From Agriotes lineatus (lineage: Eukaryota > Arthropoda > Insecta > Coleoptera > Elateridae), in NCBI GenBank assembly GCA_940337035.1, contig CALNHX010002983.1, positions 62,001 through 126,000 on the forward strand: a stretch of 64,000 bases of DNA, given 5' to 3'. The translations under genes and the position numbers were made by a program. This document shows positions 1-11,210 of this stretch, one piece after another. Each line of letters begins with the position of its first letter. Within the stretch, counting starts at the first letter, position 1. The notes beneath the pieces were generated by a model that was not told the origin of the DNA, did not search any database, and worked only from the letters and a program-made list of their open reading frames with translations.

Positions 1-2208
1 ATGTAAGAATTCAAAGTATCTCATTATTTTTATGCAAAATAGATAACATATTGTATGATACGCGTTGTAAAGAAGTTTTTAGGCACTTGACGCGATGTCA
101 AACTCGACCTTTGGCCTCGTTTCGCAAACCACGTCGTGTGCCTAAAACACTTCAATTTTGCAACTTGTATCATAAATAGCTATTAAGTGGCTGCTTAATT
201 TTTTCAGTACACATTTCTAAAACGAACCAATTACGAAATTAGCAAATTTCAGTTCAATTACTTTGAAATATATGTTAAAAGCGAAACTTCATAATGAGAG
301 TCAATTAATTGGAATTATAACCAGTTTAATACCATATTCTCATTAAAATATATGCGTCTTCGGCAAAATTCCAGCTCTAATAATAACAGGTATTTTCATA
401 AAGCTATAACCTAAATACGTGCCAAAGAAATCTGCAAGCCTTCCTTTTGCGATGATATTCATAAAAATTTCTACGCGCGCACAATCAATTAATTTTTATC
501 TTGGGTGTCAAGCGATTTTTAATAAGTAGCAAGTAATTTTCCAGTAATTTCTTTTTCTTCGCGTTTAATTTCATTTAACATCTCAACAAAAACATACTAA
601 GCAATAATGAATATGAAAGAATAGAACAAAAAAGTTATATCCGTTACGGCGGATTAAAATCTGATCTTATAACCTACCTGAGAAGATTAAGTACCGACAA
701 TACTTTTTATGTTGAAATTATTGTTGTAGAAAGCGGTTTACCTAAAAAGTAGTATGTAGTGGCTCAGTACTAATTCACATTTTCCAACTTTAACTAGATC
801 TGCTCTTGAAAAACAAGTTAGGATATTAGTTAAACAATAAAATCTCCCCATCGCGTATTTCAGCAAATGCAAACAACACAGTTTTTATTTAATTCTGCGC
901 TTTTCGAAGGTATAAATTATTTATTATCTTTAGATTTATGTCGCAAGTAAGCTAACGCTGCCTATATAAATGTCATGGAACGTATAATTGCTTAATCCGC
1001 TTATGAGCGCATGAATTGCTTCTGATGCATAGCTTAAGAGATAAAAATTACTTCTTTATTCCTTTTTCTTTGCTGCTACTTGCTACTTCGTTAGTGTGTG
1101 GTCTGAGCAAGCGTTAAATCTTATATATCTTGTACAAAATATATGCGTTTTGCTTTAGCGTTAATGAGCAAATATCATTTGATATTTGAAATACACCTAC
1201 GAAGATTTTAGCTACACAATGATCTACATTTTTTTTTAAATGAAACACTAAATATTCTGTTAATGTGCATAACAATTTAAGTAAGTTCCCTCATATGCGT
1301 AATAATATAAAGAATGTGTCACTAAAGAAAAATTAATGTGAATGGGCGGTGATTAGAATCAAATACTTCCGTATTTTAAGAAAATCTCTTTTCGACATGT
1401 TTATTAATTAATAGAGGCAGAATAGTTTGAATAACAATCACAAAAATCCTATGTATATTTTTTGGTAGGTAACCACAAATAAGTCAATCAAGTGAATTGT
1501 ATTAAAACTACAAGTTAAATTCTGATCAATATCAGATGTTACAGTAAAAAAATATCGCGACTTTAGAATTAAACATCTTTAAACCAGGGGTTACCAATAA
1601 TTTCCGCAAAAGACATTACATAGAATAAAATTTCAAATTGTAAAGCACAAAAAGAGTTACCCTAAGTCTTTTTTAGCATGCATGAGAGTTGTTACACGTT
1701 TTTATGGTACAAGAATCTACCAAATAACTTAATGCAGAAAAAATTGAAAAATTGGACTTCCGCTGACGAATATAACATTAAGCTGATGTTTACTATTTAA
1801 ATTAAATGCCTAATTGCGTTCCAAACAGTTGAACTCTTTAATGATTTTTTATAGTGAAGTGCACATTTATTTGCATTATTTAAAAAATACAAAAATTTAT
1901 GATTTTTTGTGGCTGTAGACATCAATTTGGTTAAATCAAATTTTAGAATAGAAGGGGTGGATGGTACTCAGCACAGTTTAACTACCCTAAACCTACATAG
2001 TACAGTCCATTTAACTATCCAGTATGTAGTTTAATTCAATAACAATTACTCGTATGTTTACTTTGCAAAACGCACATGTAGTTAGCCGGGAGTACAATAC
2101 TAAATTATTTTGTTCAGAAAAGTGACGGGTATTTAAACAGTTTGACAAATCATTGTAATTGAATGCCGATGAAGAATTTTGGACAAATATTCAGCTATAA
2201 TTTACCAA
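1..2208. other. Non-coding AT-rich stretch
   Basis: I see no gene, RNA or clear repeat here. All frames are closed at short intervals and no domain-like translation is visible. The base composition matches the rest of the non-coding DNA in the window. Confidence 0.6.
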
Positions 2209-2361
2209 GGCCAGTGATAATCACCCGTAATAATTTTGACAAATAACAACCCGAAAGTGTGTTCCTTAGAAATAACCTGAGGCGAAGCCGAGGGTTATTT
2301 CTTAAAGGTAACGAACTTGAGGAATATTATTTGTCAAAATTATAAGGATTTATCATTGGCC
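2209..2361. repeat. Palindrome with CGAAGCCGAG loop
   Basis: The left arm begins GGCCAGTGATAA and the right arm ends TTATCATTGGCC. Matching runs through TAATTTTGACAAATAA and AAATAACC give an imperfect hairpin with arms of about 70 bp. The loop at about 2278-2292 is TGAGGCGAAGCCGAG. The arms resemble no other palindrome in the window; the loop belongs to the CGAG/CTCG class seen in several others. Confidence 0.7.
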
Positions 2362-2420
2362 GCGGTGAATTCGGGAAGATAAGTTCTTAAATAAATTAAT
2401 CATTTTTACCGAAGCAAGAA

Positions 2421-2514
2421 GCAGGTTAGGTTTTGAGTCAGTCTATGTCAAAACTGACGCAAACCCTAACATGCTAACCTCGAAATTGACGATTAGATAC
2501 AGTGCCACCAACTT
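2421..2514. repeat. Copy of small hairpin MITE (AACCTCGAATTTGAC family), partial
   Basis: The segment carries GCAGGTTAGG, TCTATGTCAAAACTGACG, CTAACCTCGAAATTGAC and ends ACAGTGCCACCAACTT. The same blocks recur at 48832-48964, 51973-52120 and 56838-56942. This copy has one complete side and a shortened other side. Confidence 0.6.
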
Positions 2515-2768
2515 GTCATAGGATACTACTGAATTTTAATTAGGTAATTTCCATGGTGATTGAAAATCACCCTAGGGTCGATTTCACTTCAAGTGTGATC
2601 TGATTTGTCAAACCGACTCACATGATTAAAAATAATCAAATTGGATTGGTCTGCAATATATGTAAGAACTCTTTTTACCTTATTCAAGCCTCTATTCCCA
2701 CCCAGTGTAAAATGTTTCTACTAATATCCTGAGACGGTAATGATAAAAAAGTTTAGAAATTTCATGAA

Positions 2769-2990
2769 GTCGCGGCCATAACAACCGGGGCAGTTTTTTT
2801 GACCTAATTTTCAAAATGCGAAAAGAAGTGCTGACTCTGACAATTCTAATTAATAAATGTCATCAAAAGTTATTCAGAATAAACAATGACTTTTGAAGAC
2901 ATTTATTAATTAGAATTGTCAGTGTCAGCACTTCTTTTCGCATTTTGAAAATTAGGTCAAAGAAACTGTCCGGGTTTTTTTGGCCGCGAC
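2769..2990. repeat. 222-bp near-perfect palindrome
   Basis: Left arm 2769-2872 and right arm 2887-2990 start and end with GTCGCGGCCA and its complement, separated by a loop of about 14 bp. The inner half (ACCTAATTTTCAAAATGCG onward) matches almost without mismatch. No coding potential. It is most likely a foldback MITE; I see no convincing target duplication. Confidence 0.75.
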
Positions 2991-3263
2991 TGTAATTACA
3001 CGAATCCAGGTAAATACTTTTTTTTCGTAAACGAATGGATATCTAAACCAATATTTAAAATTTAATCAAGGAGTCACAAGCTTACATGCAAGTTTTTATT
3101 TTACATAAAAACATATTTTGCAAATTATGTTAAATAAGTAAATAAATATATTCCATAAGTATGTTCTAAATAAATACGTAATTTAGCATTTTCCCCCTTT
3201 TTTAATTTTTTAGTATAATGATTCAACTAATAACGCAATAACAAATCAATACAATAGTACATT

Positions 3264-3381
3264 GTGTATCTAGGACGAAAAGCGTAACATTCCCAGACGA
3301 CTGTGAATATTGTTGGGCGAGGCGCATGTCGAGCCCAACAACACAGGAGTCTGGAAATGTTCTTTTTTGTCCAAGATACAC
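3264..3381. repeat. Palindrome with GCGAGGCGCATGTCGAGC centre
   Basis: TGTGTATC at 3264 pairs with GATACACA ending at 3381. Internal pairs include AACATTCCCAGAC with GTCTGGAAATGTT and TTGTTGGGC with GCCCAACAA. The unpaired centre holds GAGGCGCATGTCGA, again of the CGAG class. Confidence 0.65.
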
Positions 3382-3462
3382 ATACTATTTTTCCGCCGGT
3401 CGATACGAGTTATTAAAAAAAATAGGAACTGGTACTCGAATATTCCCTGCCTAGGCCGGGAA

Positions 3463-3655
3463 TATTATTCCTGTACAGTTGTATTGTAAATTACCTAGCA
3501 ACGGCTGATGTAATGGAATGTTTTTATTATTCCTGTACAGTTTTATTGTAAATTACCTAGCAACGGCTGATGTAATAGAATGTTTTTATTATTCCTGTAC
3601 AGTTTTATTGTAAATTACCTAGCAACCGCTGATGTAATGGAATGTTTGACTTTGC
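3463..3655. repeat. 62-bp tandem repeat, three copies
   Basis: CTGTACAG recurs at 3471, 3533 and 3595, exactly 62 bp apart, followed each time by TTGTAAATTACCTAGCAAC and GCTGATGTAAT. Copies differ at only a few bases, so the expansion is recent. There are no spacers between the copies, so it is not CRISPR-like. Confidence 0.85.
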
Positions 3656-4632
3656 TCAACAAAATTTTGTCAATAATGTAACAGTTCTAGTACGATTGGC
3701 GGAAAACGATAGTTTCTTAATATATGACAGGTATATATTATATAATTCTTATGTGATGTCATCATAGAGAGGGGAGGAGACGTTGCAAGTTGGGATTTTG
3801 GTAAAATAATTATGGTATGATCTATTTTATTACACTTACAATGCACTGGTAAATTGTAACACATAATGAAATAATATTTATTATCAGCTATGATGTAGGA
3901 CCGAGGAATTGAGGGCGTAGATTAATCAAAGCGCATTCTTTGCCATTAATTCAGTGGCATGCAAGAACCTAATTAAAAAGATTGGATATCAACAAAATAT
4001 ATAGTGATCGGAAAAAGTTCCCCTCAAGGGACCTTTGATTTTTGTTAAACAAAAAATGTCACGTTGTAGCTTCATCAAGAAAATATGAAACGTCAAAAAC
4101 GCCTTAAAATGCTTCGAACAATATTGTCAATCTTCTGTCAAGAATACAATTTGAGGCTATATATTTATATAATGTAAGGTGAAGGAAGACGCATGGTCAA
4201 ATTCCAAAGCATACTTCGAGGAGACATTTTTCGATCACCAGTTATATCTTACTTTTGGAGTTAGACAAGACGGAAGAGTCAGATATTTTTAATGTAAATG
4301 ATAAAACAGAAGAGTATCGAGAAAATGGAAACAACAGATTAACCAAATGGGAAAAAATACGGAAACAAATCCTAGAATAGTATCCTAAACAACGCAGACA
4401 TGTAGGGCCCTGAAGAAAAGATTGCCTTAACATAAAAACATGAAGTTCACAACAAGCAACAATGACTAATCATTAATGACAGAAGAAGAAGAAGCGAAAT
4501 TCCTGAAGTTCCATTTTCTTCCGAAGAGTGGTTCTTTAAATTCCACTTCATACTCGAAACCGCAATCGCCAAAAAGTTCCACTTTCCAATATGGTACTTG
4601 ATCCTACAGCTTTTTTCACAAATCTATGAATC
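3656..4632. other. Non-coding stretch left of the BEL element
   Basis: No coding region, RNA or obvious repeat is visible between the 62-bp tandem repeat and the BEL target site. Short open frames here have no recognisable domain. Confidence 0.55.
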
Positions 4633-4636
4633 ATGC

Positions 4637-5442
4637 TGTTTGATTCACACAGATGCGTGCATCAAAACCTTTTTGATTATAATTAATCACGTAATTCAAG
4701 TCATAACTGTTTTATCTCATTCAAAGGTCGTGGTAAAGCCAAATTTGCATCTTGCCGTATTTGTTTGCCTCTGTTAATGTTGGAAAGGAATTTGTAAGCT
4801 TCCCTTAATGGCTTTAAAGCGGATGGATACATTTTCTACTAGAACTTAAGCCGACTTAGCATATTTGGGAATCATGGGTTTATGGATTTCGTTCAATTGC
4901 CTCATTGAGAGAGCTTAGCATTAAGGTTTCTTAGAATAAGCATTTTTCCTAAATAACGTGCGATGCTCCGATTGGCTACGCAGGATCGCCTCAGCCAATA
5001 GTGTTTGAGCTTGCCCCTCCTTGAATTGGCGAGTTCGTCTCGCTGTAAATTCAGAGTTAGTTAGATTCAGAGCCTCGAGGAAGCAAGTTCAGCTATGCTT
5101 TGTGCTAGTTTGCGTTTCGGTCTAACTCCCTGGTAAAGTCGTTTCCAGGTTGTTTTGTGTTACGGTTACGCGCAATTCGCTATTTTCGCGTGGCCAATCC
5201 AAGCGTGTCACAACAGTTGAAGCTTTTGTAAAAAACCATCGGTCCATCAGTGACGTTTGTAATCGTTGTTACTCAATATACTCGTGTTCGTTAAGTCTTG
5301 TTTCACTCCAACAACTAACTGAACCCAAGTTAGGGTTATTAAGTGGCAGTTCCCGGCAATCCCATTGAACCGGAACTCGCAGTGGATTAATTGGGGGCCC
5401 CATTCGTGGAAGCCTCTTATCAAGTTAATCGTACAAGAATCA
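4637..5442 (+). repeat. BEL 5' LTR
   Basis: 806 bp, TG...CA termini, matching the 3' LTR over its whole length by eye. The short open frame inside it (5150-5368) is duplicated exactly in the other LTR and is not a gene. The primer site starts one base after its end. Confidence 0.93.
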
Positions 5443-5443
5443 T

Positions 5444-5461
5444 TGGTCCTTCGAGCCGGAT
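5444..5461 (+). promoter_or_regulatory. Primer-binding site, tRNA-Tyr
   Basis: TGGTCCTTCGAGCCGGAT lies one base after the 5' LTR. Its complement ends CGAAGGACCA, the 3' end of eukaryotic tRNA-Tyr (whose 5' end is CCTTCGATAG), so minus-strand DNA synthesis is expected to be primed by tRNA-Tyr. The tRNA sequence is from memory. Confidence 0.8.
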
Positions 5462-5736
5462 TTGGAAGAAGCTAAAAAACGCGAGTGTACAAGTTTCCAG
5501 TAGCTGGTGGATGCAATCGCTCCAACATCATTTCGTCGGAGAGCGTCAAGAAGCTTCGCCAACACCAGGAAATTCAACCATCGAGAGCTTACACCGAGTC
5601 CAGGTCCCACGTCAAGCGGCAGCGATCGGCAGCGGGTTGGTTTTCTGTTCGTCAAGAAGTTACTACGTTCTCAAATCAAAAGTAAGTCCTTTTCCATTAC
5701 GCCTTCGTTTAGTGTTGTTTTTTGCTTGTGTCAGTC

Positions 5737-6069
5737 ATGGTGGAAACTCGTTCGACATCAGCGGTCATGTCGGAAACTCGCGCTTTAACCACTCGTTGCA
5801 AATTCATAAAAGCCCAAGTAGATCGTTTCAAAACTCTATTTCATAGAATTTCTTCGTCCAGCCCCGTGAAGGCTCACGAGGCCGTCAACTTGTCAGAAGA
5901 GTTTAGTTGTTTCCAAAATTTGTTGGATGAGTATAAGAAGTCAATGGAGGGCCTAATGGAGGCCGACGCTGAACACTTTGATGAACTTTTCAATGAATTC
6001 GACTCTTTTATGACTCATTTTAGCGAGATTAGTAGCACAGTAAAGGAATTCTTATCAGTCCGGGTATAA
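5737..6069 (+). CDS. BEL gag, N-terminal part
   Basis: The ATG at 5737 opens a 110-residue frame ending in TAA at 6067-6069. The protein is acidic and helical in look (EEFSCFQNLLDEYKK, DELFNEFDSFMTHF), as is usual for the start of BEL Gag. The frame that continues Gag (ending in LPSFSGKFE-like sequence) lies one base back and is open from 6036, so the two overlap by 34 bp and would need a -1 shift. No X XXY YYZ slippery heptamer is visible in the overlap. Either the element uses an unusual frameshift or a one-base indel has broken a single gag-pol frame; I favour the indel because BEL elements commonly use one frame. Confidence 0.75.
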   Translation: MVETRSTSAVMSETRALTTRCKFIKAQVDRFKTLFHRISSSSPVKAHEAVNLSEEFSCFQNLLDEYKKSMEGLMEADAEHFDELFNEFDSFMTHFSEISSTVKEFLSVRV

Positions 6070-9000
6070 AACCGAATCTAGGTCAAAATTCTTCGCAAAG
6101 TGGCCCTTCAGGAGAGCTCGCTGGATTAAGATTACCACCCTTAGATTTGCCTTCCTTTTCGGGGAAATTCGAGAATTGGGTTCAATTTCATGACTCCTTT
6201 ACGTCGCTTATTCATAACAACGTTAATTTGACCAACGTTCAGAAATTTTACTATTTGATTTCTTCCCTTAAGGCAGAAGCTGCTAGTTCAATCTCGTCGT
6301 TAAAAGTTACCAACGATAACTATACCATTGCTTGGGATATCCTAGTCAAGCGATTTGAAAATAAGAAACTGATAGTAAAATCAAACATAAATGCGTTATT
6401 CAGTTTAGAGAGCGTAAAAAAGGATTCACATTCGTCTGTTCAAAGGCTGCTCGATAGTGTAGTTAGAATTTTGGAAATTTTAAAGGCGTACGGGGAACCC
6501 ACAGTCGACACCATACTAATACATATCATAGTCTCGAAGCTCAGCTCAGCAATGCAGACTGACTGGGAATTATGCAAACATGCCGGACAATTTCCTACTT
6601 TGCGAGAGTTGTTAGATTTTTTAAAGAGCAAAAGTCACTTATTAGGTTCGCTGGAAGCTGCGAAAATAGGTTCGAGTTTGGGAAATCAGGGATCCGAGCA
6701 AAAAAGTCATGCACGCGCTCATGTAGCCAGAGAGCAAGGTAATCACTCTTGTGATTTTTGCAAAAATAATAATCATTCGATTAGCGCTTGCGAATCATTT
6801 TCAAAATTGTCGGTAAACGCTCGTATCGAAGAGGCGCGTCGTTTGAAATTATGCAACAATTGTCTCAAGCCCGGACATTTCGTGGTAAAATGCACATCGT
6901 CGAGATGTCGCGTATGCAGAAAAAAGCACCATACTTTACTGTGTTTGCGTCCAAAGCGCGACGCGCACGAAAATACTTCGTCGCCGCGTCCTGGACCGCC
7001 AGAAACCAGCAGCGACGCACGGGAGGTCAGGGCCGTCGCCCCGAGCGATGCACCCGTCGCATCCGTTTCAGCAGCTTGTAGCCGTCCTGCAATCGCGGCG
7101 CCAGCGCAAGTTTTATTGTCCACGGTTAGCGTATTCGTAGAAGGATCCTCCGGGTCATTTTCCCGGGCAAAAGCTCTTTTGGACCCCGGATCCCACCTTA
7201 ACTTAGTTAGCGCCGACTTGTGTCAAAATTTGAAAATTGAGAAACGAGGTAATATCACCTCACTGTCGGGTGTTGGTGCCAAGGCTCTGAACGCTGAATT
7301 CAGAGCAAACGTTCGAGTCCGCTCCCGCAACGGGAATTACGAGGACATTTTGAGCTGTGTTGTGTTAGACAAAATTACGGACCCTCTGCCGGCCCTTTCT
7401 TTCTCGTTGAGGGATTTAAAGATCCCACCAAACATTGTGCTAGCCGATTCAGATTGTAATACACCGGGAAAGATTGATCTTTTATTAGGCGCGAATGTCT
7501 TTTGGCAAGTGCTCTGTGGACAGGTGAAATTGGGCCCAGAGAAGCCATTCTTAACAAAAACTCTTTTTGGTTGGGTTTTAGGCGGAAACATGTATGTCGA
7601 AAATCGAGCGCTCATTCTTTCAAATAGAGTTCATTTAAGTGTAGCCGGCATCGAGCACGGCATTCAGAGATTTTGGGAAATCGAGGGGGCTTACGGTTCA
7701 TCAGACCGACTCTCTGCTGATGACAAATTTTGCGAAGACCATTTTCAATCGACTACGAAACGGGCGTCGTCGGAGCCGCGTAGGTTCATCGTGAGGATAC
7801 CTTTCAGGAAAGATGCTCCATCGCTGGGAGACTCGCGCGGTATAGCGTTAAAGCGTTTCTATTCATTAGAAAACAAATTGTCAAAAAATCCCGAGTTGAA
7901 AACTGCGTATTCCGCATTTCTCAAAGAATACGAGTCGCTTGGTCACTTGAGCAAGGTGGACGACGAAGCGAGCCTTCCTCATCCTCGGTTTTATTTGCCA
8001 CATTTGCCAGTCATAAAGGAGGACAGTTCAACGACCAAGCATCGCGTTGTTTTTGAAGGCAGTTGTGCGTCCTCCTCCGGAGTATCGCTTAACGACCTTC
8101 AACATAAGGGCCCAGTGGTCCAGCAGTCGTTGTTTGCAATTCTTTGTCGCTTTAGGCAATTCACGTACGTGCTGAAAGCAGATTGCGCCAAAATGTATAG
8201 GCAAATCCTCGTGGACCTCTCGCAGACGCAATACCAATTAATTTTATGGCGTGACGACAAAACCTCAGCGGTAAAATGCTTCAAATTATTAACGGTCACC
8301 TACGGTACTAAATCAGCCTCGTACCTAGCAACTAGGTGCTTGATACAAATCGCCCAGGAAATCAAAGCATCGCTTCCAGAGGCCTCATTAAGAATTAGCC
8401 GGGATTTTTATGTAGATGACCTACTGACTGGTTTTGAAAATAGGGCGGAAGCCATAAAAACGCAATTCGAAATTAGTAGCGCTTTGTCGGGGTACGGGTT
8501 TGAATTGCGAAAGTGGGCATCCAACGACAGTGAAGTAGCTAGCGCCATTGGTGTAGATCGCGGCAGCATGGAGCCCATTTCTTTGACGGAAGACGCCACG
8601 GAGAAAACTCTCGGCATTTTTTGGGATACTCGGCGGGACGTGCTAAGTTACAGAGTAAACCCTAGCTGTTGCAAATCAGTTACCAAGCGGGCTATACTCT
8701 CTAGTATGGCTCAAATATTCGATCCCTTGGGACTACTTGGTCCAAGCGTTCTAACTTTGAAACTTCTCGTGCAACGGCTTTGGCAGTTGAAGTTGTCATG
8801 GGACGAAACGGTGCCCATGGAGATGCGCTCCAGATACGACGAACTCCATTCTTCATTACGCTCTTTGGGCTCGTTGGCAATTCCGAGACGGGTAATTTGC
8901 GATGACATAAATTCGATAGATCTCCACGGATTTGCGGACGCGAGTTCTGTAGCCTACGGGTGCGCCGTGTATATACGTTGCGTTGACGCGCGCGGTAATG

Positions 9001-10985
9001 TCACCACCAATTTGCTTTGTGCTAAGTCAAGGGTCGCTCCATTAAAAACAATATCCTTGCCTCGTTTGGAGCTTTGCGCAGCCTTACTGTTGGCTCGTTT
9101 GATTAAAACTATACTCGATTCCTCCGCATTTAAATTTGACCGCGTGTACTATTGGTCGGACTCCACCATAACTCTGCACTGGATAAATAAGGATGCGAGT
9201 AATTGGAAGACGTTCGTCGCGAACCGGGTGTCCGAGATTCACGAACTAAGCAATAGGGAAGAATGGTTTCACGTGCGTACAAATTGCAACCCGTCCGATA
9301 TATTTAGCAGGGGAATGTTACCCCAGGAGTTACTCAACTCACGCTTGTGGTGGCACGGGCCAGAATTTTTGTCACAGGCGGACTTAAAACCCCAGCCCGT
9401 TAAAATTGATTCGGGTGAGCTAGCAGCCCAAGAGTCGCGCCCAGTAGTGGCCACTCTTCACCATCGCGTCCCAGAATTTGAACTTTTCAGGCGCTATTCC
9501 AGTTTTACAAAATTACAGCGCGTAGTCGCGTACTGCCTGCGTCTCGCGAGAAACAGAAACACCGAAACGCGCTGGTCGGGACCTCCAGCCATTGACGAAT
9601 TGGAGGACGCGACTCGCCGCCTGATCAAAATTGCCCAGGCGGAAGTCTTTTCCGGAGAAATAGCAGTTTTGTCTAAAAAAGCGCCATTGCCGAAAAATAG
9701 TGCGCTGCTTTCTCTAAACCCATTTCTGGACGATCAGGGCCTACTGCGCGTGGGCGGCCGTCTAGAAAACTCCAATCTAAGCTTTGATCAGAAACATCCC
9801 CTTTTGTTACCAGCTAGTCACCCTTTGTCGTTGCTAATCGTGAAGCAAGAGCATTTGCGGCTCTTGCATTATGGACACTCGGTGTTACTGGCCTCATTGC
9901 GGGATAAGTTTTGGATCGTGAGAGCCAAAGACCTAATACGTAAAGTAATACACAATTGCGTGATATGCTTCCGGGCCAAGCCTAAGATGAATGAACACTT
10001 GATGGGATCACTACCCGAAGCTCGTGTCACACCCTCTCCCCCTTTCAGTAATTGCGGGATAGATTACGCGGGTCCCGTGTTTATAAAAAACAAATCCGGG
10101 CGAGGCGCGAAAGAAGTAAAGGCTTACGTAGCCCTATTTGTGTGTTTAGCCACGAAGGCTATTCATCTTGAACTCGTGGAAGACCTCACGACGGAGGCTT
10201 TCATCGCATCATTGAGGAGATTCATCTCCAGACGCGGTTTACCCTCCAACATATTTTCTGACAATGCTACCTGTTTCACCGGTGCCAGAAATCAGCTATC
10301 GGAATTAAAAAATATCCTGTCAGGCTCTAGTGAGCAATGCATAAGGGAAGAATTGTCGAAACATAACATTAAGTGGAATTTTATTCCGGCACGCTCTCCG
10401 CACTTTGGCGGCATTTGGGAAGCGGGGGTAAAGTCATTGAAATATTATTTAAGGCGAATATCTTGCAATGCAAAGTTAACTTTCGTTGAGTATTACACCA
10501 TGCTGACTCAAGTGGAGGCGATACTAAATTCCCGTCCACTCTGTGTTCTCCCTACCGACGCCTCATTCCCCGAAGTCCTTACTCCTGCCCACTTCTTGAT
10601 CGGTCGGAAGCTGACTTCGTTTCCGGAAGCCCAACTCCAGGGCATACCGGAAAATCGTCTCAGCCGCTATGGGCTGGTCCAGCGGCTGTCCCAGCAGTTT
10701 TGGGATCGCTGGTCCCGGGACTACCTCCACCTCCTGCAGCGCCGGCCTAAGTGGAAGTCCTCCAGCACGTCTCTAGCCCCCCAGGTGGGCGACGTGGTAC
10801 TCGTCCACGACGAGGCATCTCCAAGCTACCGTTGGCCACTGGCAATCATTTCGGCCACATATCCAGGAGCGGATGGTGTTGTGCGTGTGGTGCAAGTGCG
10901 CGATTCCCGAGGGAATCTCCTGAAACGCTCGGTGCGTAAAGTGTACATCCTACCCAAAGACGATCATTGCGATCAAGGGCAATAA
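6036..10985 (+). CDS. BEL/Pao gag-pol polyprotein
   Basis: The frame is open from 6036 to the TAA at 10983-10985. Numbering from the TTG at 6147 (1612 residues): a DUF1759-type gag region at about 1-150; three Cys/His knuckles starting near 202, 236 and 254; an aspartic protease with D-P-G-S at 346-349; reverse transcriptase at about 600-830 with YVDD at 755-758; RNase H with its first Asp (GFADAS) at 931; integrase zinc-binding region at about 1235-1280; integrase core with D1306, D1372 and E1425; and a DUF5641-like tail at about 1500-1605. All catalytic residues I looked for are present. The product would be an autonomous retrotransposon polyprotein assembling into cytoplasmic particles. 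There is no good ATG near the frame opening, consistent with expression as a continuation of the gag frame upstream. Confidence 0.93.
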   Translation, partial: HSKGILISPGIKPNLGQNSSQSGPSGELAGLRLPPLDLPSFSGKFENWVQFHDSFTSLIHNNVNLTNVQKFYYLISSLKAEAASSISSLKVTNDNYTIAWDILVKRFENKKLIVKSNINALFSLESVKKDSHSSVQRLLDSVVRILEILKAYGEPTVDTILIHIIVSKLSSAMQTDWELCKHAGQFPTLRELLDFLKSKSHLLGSLEAAKIGSSLGNQGSEQKSHARAHVAREQGNHSCDFCKNNNHSISACESFSKLSVNARIEEARRLKLCNNCLKPGHFVVKCTSSRCRVCRKKHHTLLCLRPKRDAHENTSSPRPGPPETSSDAREVRAVAPSDAPVASVSAACSRPAIAAPAQVLLSTVSVFVEGSSGSFSRAKALLDPGSHLNLVSADLCQNLKIEKRGNITSLSGVGAKALNAEFRANVRVRSRNGNYEDILSCVVLDKITDPLPALSFSLRDLKIPPNIVLADSDCNTPGKIDLLLGANVFWQVLCGQVKLGPEKPFLTKTLFGWVLGGNMYVENRALILSNRVHLSVAGIEHGIQRFWEIEGAYGSSDRLSADDKFCEDHFQSTTKRASSEPRRFIVRIPFRKDAPSLGDSRGIALKRFYSLENKLSKNPELKTAYSAFLKEYESLGHLSKVDDEASLPHPRFYLPHLPVIKEDSSTTKHRVVFEGSCASSSGVSLNDLQHKGPVVQQSLFAILCRFRQFTYVLKADCAKMYRQILVDLSQTQYQLILWRDDKTSAVKCFKLLTVTYGTKSASYLATRCLIQIAQEIKASLPEASLRISRDFYVDDLLTGFENRAEAIKTQFEISSALSGYGFELRKWASNDSEVASAIGVDRGSMEPISLTEDATEKTLGIFWDTRRDVLSYRVNPSCCKSVTKRAILSSMAQIFDPLGLLGPSVLTLKLLVQRLWQLKLSWDETVPMEMRSRYDELHSSLRSLGSLAIPRRVICDDINSIDLHGFADASSVAYGCAVYIRCVDARGNVTTNLLCAKSRVAPLKTISLPRLELCAALLLARLIKTILDSSAFKFDRVYYWSDSTITLHWINKDASNWKTFVANRVSEIHELSNREEWFHVRTNCNPSDIFSRGMLPQELLNSRLWWHGPEFLSQADLKPQPVKIDSGELAAQESRPVVATLHHRVPEFELFRRYSSFTKLQRVVAYCLRLARNRNTETRWSGPPAIDELEDATRRLIKIAQAEVFSGEIAVLSKKAPLPKNSALLSLNPFLDDQGLLRVGGRLENSNLSFDQKHPLLLPASHPLSLLIVKQEHLRLLHYGHSVLLASLRDKFWIVRAKDLIRKVIHNCVICFRAKPKMNEHLMGSLPEARVTPSPPFSNCGIDYAGPVFIKNKSGRGAKEVKAYVALFVCLATKAIHLELVEDLTTEAFIASLRRFISRRGLPSNIFSDNATCFTGARNQLSELKNILSGSSEQCIREELSKHNIKWNFIPARSPHFGGIWEAGVKSLKYYLRRISCNAKLTFVEYYTMLTQVEAILNSRPLCVLPTDASFPEVLTPAHFLIGRKLTSFPEAQLQGIPENRLSRYGLVQRLSQQFWDRWSRDYLHLLQRRPKWKSSSTSLAPQVGDVVLVHDEASPSYRWPLAIISATYPGADGVVRVVQVRDSRGNLLKRSVRKVYILPKDDHCDQGQ

Positions 10986-11197
10986 ACATTGACTTTGCTC
11001 TTAGTTGGTAGTTTTCGCTAATTGAACATTTTGCTAGGTTTAGTTGTTTCTTTGCTTGTATTCATGCTAGTTGTAAGTTATCTGTAAGACTCTTGGATTA
11101 TCATCTGTCATTAGTTCTTGTTATGCATTTGATTATTTTGTAGTGTTAGATTTCAGTTTAATTTTGGGATTTAATCACGTCGTGCCATAGTCGGCAC

Positions 11198-11210
11198 TTC
11201 GGGGGCGGCA
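11198..11210 (+). other. BEL polypurine tract
   Basis: CTTCGGGGGCGGCA-like sequence ends immediately before the TG of the 3' LTR at 11211. This is the expected position for the plus-strand primer. Confidence 0.6.

Noticed and set aside
3463..3655. Repeat array checked as CRISPR
   Set aside because: The 62-bp units are directly adjacent, without spacers, and the DNA is eukaryotic.
5150..5368. 72-residue frame, exactly repeated at 11724-11942
   Set aside because: It lies inside the BEL LTR in both copies and has no domain.
5391..5846. 151-residue frame in the BEL leader
   Set aside because: It starts in the LTR, overlaps the true gag ATG at 5737 in another frame and has no gag-like features.
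10986..11210. Possible envelope gene after BEL pol
   Set aside because: Only about 225 bp separate pol and the 3' LTR, and no signal or membrane segment is encoded.
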